Below are positions 54,306-60,801 of a DNA stretch of 64,000 nucleotides, one piece after another. Location of the stretch: NCBI GenBank assembly GCA_963736175.1, contig CAVTNU010000023.1:58907-122906 (forward strand). Direction: 5' to 3'. Below the pieces are notes generated by a model, which was given only the letters and a program-made list of their open reading frames with translations, was not told where the DNA came from and made no database searches. The DNA is from Rhodoblastus sp963736175. GTDB taxonomy: Bacteria > Pseudomonadota > Alphaproteobacteria > Rhizobiales > Beijerinckiaceae. The first letter of the stretch is position 1. Each line of letters opens with the position of its first letter. The position numbers and the translations under genes were made by a program.

Positions 54306-55346
54306 TCATTCCTCCCTGAGAATCCCGATATCCCGCATGACCTTCAATCCGGCATTCCACCTGCCGTCAAAATTGGCGCCATTGAGATTCGAACGAGGAG
54401 AGCCGATCAGTTCACGCTCCCATTTAGAATACCGCGAGTTAATCTCTTCATGCAGAAGCGTGGGAATACGCACGATATTCGCTGTCGATTGCAGTTCGCT
54501 TTCTGGAATATCGCCGCTCGCGCTCTGCTCGACGATATGATGATATTGGTAGCCGTCGCCGGCTGGGCCGAAGCGTTTGTCCAGTTCGAATTTTTTGAAC
54601 GCGGCGAATGAGGAAAACGCTTCACTATCGGGACTGACGCGCAATTGTTCGAGGCTGTAAGGACCATTTCGAACGAATTCGATCGCGGCGTCGCCAGCCC
54701 TTTTCAGAGTCGCAAATTCCTCAGCCATGGCGATGAGTTCGGCGATCGTCGCCTCGCCGGCCGCGAGATCCACACCCGGAACGGCATCGCCGGCCGCTTC
54801 GACGGCAAGCCTTAACGCATGACGAGACAGCATATGTACAAGCGCCAGCCGAAGCTGCCGCCGCACCACCAGGCGCGCAAGCCCGTCGGTCGTCACTGTT
54901 TTCGGGGCCGCGTCGTCCTTCGGCCGGAATTGACCGCCCTTGCCGCCCTCCGTCCCCTTGGGCCATCCGGGATGTTCCGGATCGTCGGGCGAGGCCTTAA
55001 ACAGATTTTCCGCCTTCGCCGCTCGCAAAGCTTGTTCTTCCGACAAGGAAGGCAAATGCATGAACAACGTGGCGAGAACGGCGCGAACGCGGTCTCCTTC
55101 GTTCATCGCCATTGCGACGCCGCTCAATTTTTTGACAAGGGTGGAGCAATCGACCGAGCGCTCGACGACATAGGCGAAAAGCCCGTTCAACTCGCCCACC
55201 GAACGCGGCGCGAAACCCGAAGCTGTTTTAGTCAGGAGTCTGATCGGCCCGATGGCGGGACCGTCCTCGTCGCAAAAAACGCCTTTCGCGTCGCCCGGCG
55301 GCGCGAGAGAATGAAACGATGTTCTCCGAAAAACGTCAGCGCCCAT
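54306..55346 (-). CDS. Putative HNH-like nuclease toxin
   Basis: A 346-residue protein from ATG 55346. The frame is open far upstream across scoA on the other strand, but that part is a shadow; GGTGGGGAT and a good promoter precede 55346. No signal peptide. The N-terminal ~115 residues are unrecognised. HPGWPKGTEGGKGGQFRPKD (125-144) is a linker motif seen in alphaproteobacterial hypotheticals. Then a helical region. The C-terminal ~90 residues look like an HNH/His-Me nuclease: YQYHHIVEQ with H269-H270 and E273, N290 in STANIVRIPTLLHEEIN with H299. The stop overlaps the next gene. A polymorphic or DNA-associated toxin is the best reading; the delivery route is unknown. Confidence 0.7.
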   Translation of the reverse strand: MGADVFRRTSFHSLAPPGDAKGVFCDEDGPAIGPIRLLTKTASGFAPRSVGELNGLFAYVVERSVDCSTLVKKLSGVAMAMNEGDRVRAVLATLFMHLPSLSEEQALRAAKAENLFKASPDDPEHPGWPKGTEGGKGGQFRPKDDAAPKTVTTDGLARLVVRRQLRLALVHMLSRHALRLAVEAAGDAVPGVDLAAGEATIAELIAMAEEFATLKRAGDAAIEFVRNGPYSLEQLRVSPDSEAFSSFAAFKKFELDKRFGPAGDGYQYHHIVEQSASGDIPESELQSTANIVRIPTLLHEEINSRYSKWERELIGSPRSNLNGANFDGRWNAGLKVMRDIGILREE

Positions 55347-55395
55347 TAAAATGACATCCCCACCAATAATCTGCGCGCGAAAAGAACACAACGGG

Positions 55396-55424
55396 AACAT
55401 ATTGTCAAGACCGCGAACCGTCAA
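55396..55424 (-). promoter_or_regulatory. Sigma-70-like promoter of the toxin/immunity locus
   Basis: On the - strand TTGACG (55424-55419), 17-base spacer, TATGTT (55401-55396), with transcription expected near 55388, some 42 bases before the toxin ATG. A second TTGACA overlaps the spacer. The pair thus has its own promoter independent of pheT and scoA. Confidence 0.55.
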
Positions 55425-55625
55425 CACAGCATGTTTCGGCGGCGGCATACGAATCGGCATTGAACGGGCGGCGCATTGATGGCGCGGCTGCGGCGCCGAC
55501 CAAACGAACCGGACGAAATGGCGGCCTTTTGGGGGCGGGAGCAACATGCGCGCGGGCGCTGGACCGCGCCCGCGCCCGTCGATATGCTGCGACTGCGAGA
55601 TACCAGAACACACGGGACGTGTTTC

Positions 55626-56357
55626 ATGAAAAAAGTTTATCCGGACGCCGCGTCCGCGATGGCGGGGCTGGTCAAGGACGGCATGACCTTGATGGCCGGC
55701 GGCTTTGGTCTGTGCGGCATTCCCGAAACGCTGATCGAGGCGGTGAAGCACTCGGGCGCGAAAAATCTCACCTTCATCTCCAACAACGCCGGCGTCGACG
55801 GGATCGGCCTCGGCGTGCTGCTGGAGACCAGACAGGTCAAGAAGATGATCTCGTCCTATGTCGGCGAAAACAAGCTGTTCGCCCAGCAATATCTCGGCGG
55901 CGAACTGGAGATCGAGTTCAACCCGCAGGGCACGCTGGCCGAACGCATCCGCGCTGGCGGCGCCGGCGTTCCGGCCTTCTTCACCAAGACCGGCTACGGC
56001 ACGATCATCGCCGAGGGCAAGGAGACCCGCGTCTTCAACGGCGAGAATTACGTCATGGAGACCGGCCTCGTCGCCGATGTCGCCGTCGTCCACGCCTATA
56101 TGGGCGACACGGAGGGCAATCTGGTCTTCCGCAAGACGGCGCGCAACTTCAATCCGATGATGGCGACGGCCGGCAAGATCACCGTGGCCGAGGTCGAGCA
56201 TCTCGTGCCGGCCGGCCACATCGACCCCGACCATATCCATACGCCGGGCATTTATGTGCAGCGCATCGTGCATGCGCCGAACGGCCCCAAGCGCATCGAA
56301 CAGCGCACCACCCGCAAACGCGCGACCGCTCCGGCGGCGACCGGAGGAGACGTCTGA
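55626..56357 (+). CDS. scoA: 3-oxoacid CoA-transferase subunit A
   Basis: Alpha subunit of a succinyl-CoA:3-ketoacid CoA-transferase, activating acetoacetate or a related 3-oxoacid with succinyl-CoA. ATG 55626 (MKKVYPDAASAMAGLV) is chosen; the frame is open upstream to 55476 but the added sequence is non-conserved. The 243-residue product has GGFGLCGIPETLIEAV and FISNNAGVDGIGLGVLL and ends with IEQRTTRKR typical of the family. scoB follows with TGATG (stop and start share one A). Confidence 0.95.
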   Translation: MKKVYPDAASAMAGLVKDGMTLMAGGFGLCGIPETLIEAVKHSGAKNLTFISNNAGVDGIGLGVLLETRQVKKMISSYVGENKLFAQQYLGGELEIEFNPQGTLAERIRAGGAGVPAFFTKTGYGTIIAEGKETRVFNGENYVMETGLVADVAVVHAYMGDTEGNLVFRKTARNFNPMMATAGKITVAEVEHLVPAGHIDPDHIHTPGIYVQRIVHAPNGPKRIEQRTTRKRATAPAATGGDV

Positions 56358-56998
56358 TGGCCTGGACCCGCGATCAAATGGCCGCCCGCGCCGCCAAGGA
56401 GCTGCGCGACGGTTTCTATGTCAATCTCGGCATCGGCATTCCGACGCTCGTCTCCAACTTCATTCCGGACGGCATGAGCGTGCAGTTGCAGTCGGAAAAC
56501 GGCATGCTAGGCATGGGCCCCTTCCCCTATGAGGGCGAGGAGGACCCCGATCTGATCAACGCCGGCAAGCAGACCATCACCGAATTGCCGACGACCAGCT
56601 ATTTTTCTTCCGCCGATTCCTTCGCGATGATTCGCGGCGGCCATATCGACCTGTCGATCCTGGGCGCGATGCAGGTGGCGGAAAACGGCGATCTCGCCAA
56701 CTGGATGATCCCCGGCAAGATGGTCAAGGGCATGGGCGGCGCGATGGATCTCGTCGCCGGCGTAAAGAAGGTCGTGGTGGTGATGGAGCACGTCGCCAAG
56801 GACGGCCCGAAATTCCTGCGCGCCTGCAATCTGCCGCTGACCGGCGCGCGCGTGGTGGACCTGCTGATCACCGATCTCGGCGTCTTCTCCATCGACAAGC
56901 ATGGCGTCGGCGGCGTCAAGCTGATCGAACTGGCCGACGGCGTCACGGTCGAGGAGATCAAGGCGAAGACGGAAGCCAATTTTGTCGTGGCGGTGTGA
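56357..56998 (+). CDS. scoB: 3-oxoacid CoA-transferase subunit B
   Basis: Beta subunit carrying the catalytic glutamate, E47 in VQLQSENGMLGMGPFP, which forms the glutamyl-CoA thioester. The product is 213 residues, full length; GIGIPTLVSNFIPDG and GGHIDLSILGAMQVAENGDLANW are typical. Its ATG overlaps the scoA stop by one base. A strong terminator follows seven bases after the stop. The pair links ketone bodies or polyhydroxybutyrate turnover to the TCA cycle. Confidence 0.96.
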   Translation: MAWTRDQMAARAAKELRDGFYVNLGIGIPTLVSNFIPDGMSVQLQSENGMLGMGPFPYEGEEDPDLINAGKQTITELPTTSYFSSADSFAMIRGGHIDLSILGAMQVAENGDLANWMIPGKMVKGMGGAMDLVAGVKKVVVVMEHVAKDGPKFLRACNLPLTGARVVDLLITDLGVFSIDKHGVGGVKLIELADGVTVEEIKAKTEANFVVAV

Positions 56999-57004
56999 TT
57001 TGGC

Positions 57005-57031
57005 TTTCGCCGGCCGTCGCGGCCGGCGAAA
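57005..57031 (+). terminator. Intrinsic terminator after scoAB
   Basis: A perfect 12-bp stem (TTTCGCCGGCCG at 57005-57016, CGGCCGGCGAAA at 57020-57031) with loop TCG, followed by TATTTT. It ends the scoAB transcript and may also serve the leftward methyltransferase gene, whose stop is 44 bases away. Confidence 0.8.
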
Positions 57032-57074
57032 TATTTTCAGGGGGCGTTCGCGCGCCGGGGCGTCCTTTCCGCGC

Positions 57075-57692
57075 TCACCAGAGGCGCGGGATCATCGCGC
57101 CGGTCTTTGAACGATAGGCGGCGAACGCCGGGTATCGAGACAGCGACCTGTCCTTGGCGCGCGCGCCGGGGATAAAGAAGAAGGCGGTCCACGCCGCGAC
57201 AACCAGAAACGGCAGCCAATGCGCCGAGAGCGTCGCGAACGCGCAATAAATCAAAATCTCGCCGAGATAGTTCGGATTGCGCACCCGTGAAAACAACCCG
57301 TCGGTGATCAAGGTCGGACCGGCGCGCAGCGTGAAGAATTTCTGGGCGTCGCCGACGTAATGAAAGAAGACGCCGATCGTAAAGACGCTAACCGCTCCGG
57401 CGATGACCGCCGGCGGCAGCGTCACGTGACGCGACGCGATTAGATACGGCGCTATGTAATAGGCCGCCAACGGCAGGAACACGAATAAGACGCCGATCCA
57501 AACGGGACGACGGACGTCGAAACGACGGTCCGGGTACCAACTCTGTTTCAGCAGCCATAGCAGCGCGTAGGTTCCATGCAGCGCGAAATAGACGCACATC
57601 TCGACTGAAAAATTGGCGAACCGCCACATCAGGCCGAGCACGATCGGCCAAACGAGAATCTTGTGCAGGTTTATGAAAAAGCCGTCGGTCAT
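57075..57692 (-). CDS. ICMT/PEMT-like membrane methyltransferase family protein
   Basis: A 205-residue protein with five to six membrane helices. The C-terminal part has GLFSRVRNPNYLGEILIYCAFATLSAHW, the SAM-binding signature shared by isoprenylcysteine carboxyl methyltransferase, phospholipid N-methyltransferase and DUF1295/steroid-reductase-like proteins, then RYPAFAAYRSKTGAMIP. Bacterial members have diverse and mostly unknown substrates, since protein prenylation is absent. Its ATG overlaps the stop of a MarR regulator (ATGA), so the regulator and enzyme form one operon. Confidence 0.82.
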   Translation of the reverse strand: MTDGFFINLHKILVWPIVLGLMWRFANFSVEMCVYFALHGTYALLWLLKQSWYPDRRFDVRRPVWIGVLFVFLPLAAYYIAPYLIASRHVTLPPAVIAGAVSVFTIGVFFHYVGDAQKFFTLRAGPTLITDGLFSRVRNPNYLGEILIYCAFATLSAHWLPFLVVAAWTAFFFIPGARAKDRSLSRYPAFAAYRSKTGAMIPRLW

Positions 57693-58114
57693 CGCTTTTG
57701 CTCCGGTATTGCAAGAAGAGCGTTGAGAACGCGTTCGAACGCCGAAAGGTCGTCACTCTTGGCGACGCGTTCGGCGCTCTTTTCGAAGCACTTTTCCAGA
57801 AGCGCGCTGGCGCGTCGCACGAGATCGGCGCCTTCGGCCGTCAGCGACAGCAGGACGCGACGTCTGTTCGTGCGGTCGGTCGCCGTCTCCAGCAGCTTTC
57901 GCGTCGCGAGCCGGGTCACGATGCGGCTGATTCCTGCGGGGGTCACGCCAACAAACTGGCGAAGCTCCTCCTGCGCGGCGAGTTTGCGGGCGCCGACGCC
58001 ATGCAGCGCGAGATAGTCGCTGAATCCGAGGTTGAATTCAGCGCGAAGCGCCTGATCCGCGCTCGAACCGAGCTGTTGGCCGAGCAAATAGATTCTGTGC
58101 GTGAGCGGTTTCAT
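57689..58114 (-). CDS. MarR-family transcriptional regulator
   Basis: A winged-helix regulator of 141 residues from ATG 58114 (MKPLTHRIYLLGQQLG); GTG 58123 is three codons upstream. The DNA-binding core is FSDYLALHGVGARKLAAQEE with GVTPAGISRIVTRLATRKLLETATDRTNRRRVLLSLTAEG, including the wing. It lies upstream of and coupled to the ICMT-like gene and divergent from a quinone oxidoreductase-like gene. A palindrome 14 bases upstream of its start is the probable operator. Confidence 0.93.
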   Translation of the reverse strand: MKPLTHRIYLLGQQLGSSADQALRAEFNLGFSDYLALHGVGARKLAAQEELRQFVGVTPAGISRIVTRLATRKLLETATDRTNRRRVLLSLTAEGADLVRRASALLEKCFEKSAERVAKSDDLSAFERVLNALLAIPEQKR

Positions 58115-58127
58115 TATTGCCACGTCA

Positions 58128-58147
58128 ATAGTTGATGGAGTAACTAT
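58128..58147. promoter_or_regulatory. Candidate MarR operator
   Basis: ATAGTT-GATGGAGT-AACTAT, a 20-base inverted repeat with 6-bp arms just upstream of the marR start and 145 bp from the divergent oxidoreductase start. Size and position fit MarR-family autoregulation. Binding is inferred. Confidence 0.5.
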
Positions 58148-58291
58148 AGCGCCTGTCCTTGGAATTTCAAGCGCGAATTTTGCGCCGCGCGGAGACTCCG
58201 GAGCGGAAGGCGTGTCGCCCGCCTACATGCCGGACTCATGTCGCGGGTTGATTATGTTCACTGAAAACATTGCGATGACGGGCGGGGCCAG

Positions 58292-59317
58292 ATGAAACAA
58301 GCAAGCATGAAAGCCGCTGTGTGCAGACAATACGGGCCACCCGAAGTTGTCCGGATCGAAGCTGTCGGGAAACCGGCGCCCAAGGACGACGAAGTCCTCA
58401 TAAAGATCCGCGCGACGACGGTAACGTCGGGGGATTGTCGCGTCCGCAGCCTCACGACGCCCCCGGGCTTTGGCCTGATCGCCCGCCTGTTTTTTGGCGT
58501 TTTCAAACCGAGACGACCGATTCTCGGGTCGGAGCTCGCCGGCGAGATCGAAGCTGTCGGCAAGGACGTGACCCGATTCAAGGTCGGCGACCAGGTTTTC
58601 GCTTTCCCTGGCGTTGACTTGAGTTCTCGCGAACAAAACCAGGGCTGCCACGCCGAATACAGGACAATGCCGGAAAACGGCCAGATCGCCGCAAAACCGG
58701 CCAACCTCTCCTTTGAAGAAGCCGCGGCGCTTTCCTTCGGCGGTGCCACGGCGCTGCGCTATCTGCGGGATAAAGGCCGGATAGAAGCCGGCGAAAAGGC
58801 GCTGATCATCGGCGCGTCGGGCTGTGTCGGCAGCGCCGCCGTCCAATTGGCCAAACACTTCGGCGCTCATGTGACCGGCGTGTGCGGAGCGAGCAACCTG
58901 GAGCTAGTGCGTTCGATCGGGGCCGATCGGGCGATCGATTATACGCACGAGGATTATACGCAGGGCGGCGAGACCTACAATCTCATTTTCGATACGGTCG
59001 GCGACGCGACTTTCGCCAAATGCGAGACCTTGCTCAAACCCGGCGGGCGCCGCCTTTTGGTCGTCGCGGATTTGCCGCAAATGCTCGGCGCGGCTTTGAG
59101 ACCAAGACGCCATGGCAAGGAAATCCTCGCCGGCCACGCCAAGGTAACGACCGACGACCTGCTGGCGCTCAAGCGGTTGGCCGAAACCGGCCAATTCAAA
59201 CCTGTCATCGATCAATGCTATCGACTGGACCAGATTGTCGAAGCTCACGCCCGCGTCGACACGGGGCGAAAAAGGGGAAGCGTCGTTGTCCGCGTCGGCC
59301 GGGACGATCGCCTGTAA
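58292..59317 (+). CDS. NAD(P)-dependent quinone oxidoreductase-like MDR protein
   Basis: A 341-residue medium-chain dehydrogenase/reductase of the zeta-crystallin/quinone reductase class. It has the GroES-like N-domain (GSELAGEIEAVGKDVTRFKVGDQVFAF) and the cofactor fold ALIIGASGCVGSAAVQLAKH. The catalytic zinc ligands of alcohol dehydrogenases (GHE and the Cys-rich loop) are absent, so it is zinc-free, probably reducing quinones or enones with NADPH. It is divergent from the MarR regulator with a palindrome between, suggesting control by that regulator. Confidence 0.9.
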   Translation: MKQASMKAAVCRQYGPPEVVRIEAVGKPAPKDDEVLIKIRATTVTSGDCRVRSLTTPPGFGLIARLFFGVFKPRRPILGSELAGEIEAVGKDVTRFKVGDQVFAFPGVDLSSREQNQGCHAEYRTMPENGQIAAKPANLSFEEAAALSFGGATALRYLRDKGRIEAGEKALIIGASGCVGSAAVQLAKHFGAHVTGVCGASNLELVRSIGADRAIDYTHEDYTQGGETYNLIFDTVGDATFAKCETLLKPGGRRLLVVADLPQMLGAALRPRRHGKEILAGHAKVTTDDLLALKRLAETGQFKPVIDQCYRLDQIVEAHARVDTGRKRGSVVVRVGRDDRL

Positions 59318-59368
59318 CGCCGGCGCGAGCCCGCGCACGCCGCTCATCGTGTTCGACCGATAGCGCGC

Positions 59369-59458
59369 AAAAAAAGGCCGCCGGAAAAACCAGCGGCCCA
59401 AGTCTAGGGAGGAAACGCCCGAGAAGGGCATGCAAAACAAGCATGGCTCGCCTTACAC
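59369..59458 (-). ncRNA. Small RNA of the suhB / alpha-r14 (Cuckoo) type
   Basis: About 90 nt on the - strand. In RNA order: a hairpin CCATGC-TTGTTTT-GCATG, a second small hairpin GCCC-TTCTC-GGGC, an unpaired GTTTCCTCCCTAGACTT carrying an anti-Shine-Dalgarno CCTCCC, and an intrinsic terminator GGCCGCTGG-TTTTT-CCGGCGGCC followed by seven T (59375-59369). This order (hairpin, exposed CCUCCC, terminator) is that of the alphaproteobacterial suhB/alpha-r14 family of trans-acting sRNAs. A strong sigma-70 promoter lies at the right distance. No ORF explains the signal. The family name is from pattern recognition and should be confirmed with a covariance model. Confidence 0.7.
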
Positions 59459-59463
59459 AAACA

Positions 59464-59492
59464 AGCTTATGCTGCAACGCACAAAATGTCAA
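59464..59492 (-). promoter_or_regulatory. Sigma-70 promoter of the sRNA gene
   Basis: On the - strand a perfect TTGACA (59492-59487), exactly 17 bases of spacer and TAAGCT (59469-59464). Transcription should start at about 59456-59458. It fires away from the helicase gene. Confidence 0.7.
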
Positions 59493-59623
59493 ACGGCAAT
59501 TTCGCAGCGCACAATCGGTTTCCGATCGGCTGTTTTCTCCGTTCATTCGCCGCCGCCGCGCCCGCCCTGTAAATTGGCGCGGCGCAAGCGATTCGCCGGC
59601 GCGTCTTTCTTGTTTAAACGCCT

Positions 59624-59658
59624 AGTCTTGAGTGAAAAGTCTCCGCCTTTTCAAGACT
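59624..59658 (+). promoter_or_regulatory. Extended inverted repeat before the helicase gene
   Basis: AGTCTTGA (59624-59631) and TCAAGACT (59651-59658) are perfect 8-bp arms; inside, AAAAG pairs with CTTTT across a 3-base bulge. The structure ends 25 bases before the helicase ATG, so it may act in the leader RNA or as an operator. Confidence 0.4.
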
Positions 59659-59683
59659 ATGCTCCAGCCCCACAGGAACTGCA

Positions 59684-60778
59684 ATGGACTGGTCGGCGCA
59701 GCAAAATCAGGCGCTTACAGCCGTCGCCGATTGGATCCGGGATAAATCCGCGCCGCAGGTGTTCCGGCTGTTCGGCTATGCCGGCGCCGGCAAGACGACG
59801 CTGGCGCGCCATATCGCCGAAGGGGTCGAGGGCGAAGTGTTGTTCGGCGCCTTCACCGGCAAGGCGGCTCTCGTCCTGCGCTCGAAGGGCTGCGCCGACG
59901 CGCGCACCATCCATTCGATGATCTATCGCCCAAAGGACATCGACAGCGAAGAGCCGACCTTCGTGCTCAACGAGGATAGTCCGGCGTCCAAGGCCAGCCT
60001 CATCATTATCGACGAATGCTCGATGGTCGACGAGGAGCTGGGCCGCGATCTTTTATCCTTCGGCAAGAAGGTTCTGGTGCTCGGCGATCCGGCGCAATTG
60101 CCGCCGATCAAGGGCGGCGGCTTTTTCACCGAGCAGGAGCCGGACGCGATGCTGTCGGAAGTCCACCGCCAGGCGGCCGGCAATCCGATCGTGCGCCTGT
60201 CCATGCTGGTGCGCAAGGGCAAGAAACTGGCGCGCGGCGACTATGGCGCGGCGCGCATCATTTCACGCGACGAGATCAATTCCGACATCGTCAACAGCGC
60301 CGACCAGGTGCTCGTCGGCCTCAACAAGACGCGCCGCGCCTATAACAAACGCATGCGCGAACTGCTGGGGTTCCACGAGACGATGCCGGAGGTCGGCGAA
60401 AAGCTCGTCTGTCTGAAGAACGATAAGACCAAGGGCCTTTTGAACGGCGCCGTCTTCCGCGTCGCCAAGGCGGCGGGCCTGCGTCGGGCGCGTTTCCGCA
60501 TGACCCTGACGCCGGACGAGGCGCCGGGGGTCAAACCGATCCGGGTCGGCGTGCTGCCCGCCTTTTTCGAGGGAACTGAAGAAAACCTGTCCTATGCGCA
60601 GCGGCGCGAATCCGACGAATTCGATTTCGGTTATGCGCTGACCGTCCACAAGGCGCAGGGCTCGCAATGGGACAATGTCGTGCTGTTCGACGAAAGCTGG
60701 GCCTTTCGCGAACACCGCGAACGCTGGCTCTATACCGGCGTCACCCGCGCCGCGAAGACGTTGACCATCGTCGTGTGA
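59684..60778 (+). CDS. RecD-like superfamily 1 helicase (stand-alone)
   Basis: A 364-residue SF1 helicase of the RecD/UvrD_C_2 type. Motif I is GYAGAGKTT (31-39), motif II LIIIDECSMVDEEL, motif III LGDPAQLPPI, motif V VHKAQGSQWDNVVLFDE and motif VI YTGVTRAAK. It lacks the RecBC partners and the RecD2 N-terminal extension; similar short ATP-dependent helicases are seen in phages (Dda-like) and alphaproteobacteria. It probably works in replication or repair; convergent polA supports this only by position. It is preceded by the sRNA locus and an inverted repeat. Confidence 0.9.
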   Translation: MDWSAQQNQALTAVADWIRDKSAPQVFRLFGYAGAGKTTLARHIAEGVEGEVLFGAFTGKAALVLRSKGCADARTIHSMIYRPKDIDSEEPTFVLNEDSPASKASLIIIDECSMVDEELGRDLLSFGKKVLVLGDPAQLPPIKGGGFFTEQEPDAMLSEVHRQAAGNPIVRLSMLVRKGKKLARGDYGAARIISRDEINSDIVNSADQVLVGLNKTRRAYNKRMRELLGFHETMPEVGEKLVCLKNDKTKGLLNGAVFRVAKAAGLRRARFRMTLTPDEAPGVKPIRVGVLPAFFEGTEENLSYAQRRESDEFDFGYALTVHKAQGSQWDNVVLFDESWAFREHRERWLYTGVTRAAKTLTIVV

Positions 60779-60801
60779 GCGGCGGCGACGCGGCTCAAGG
60801 C

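Noticed and set aside
55347..56273. Upstream extension of the toxin frame through scoA
   Set aside because: The extra 309 residues are antisense to the well-supported scoA gene and compositionally unlike the rest. A promoter and Shine-Dalgarno sit right before ATG 55346.
59430..59683. Small + strand ORF (MQNKHGSPYTNK...) before the helicase gene
   Set aside because: It overlaps the sRNA promoter, has no Shine-Dalgarno of its own and no coding character, and its frame runs into the helicase gene.
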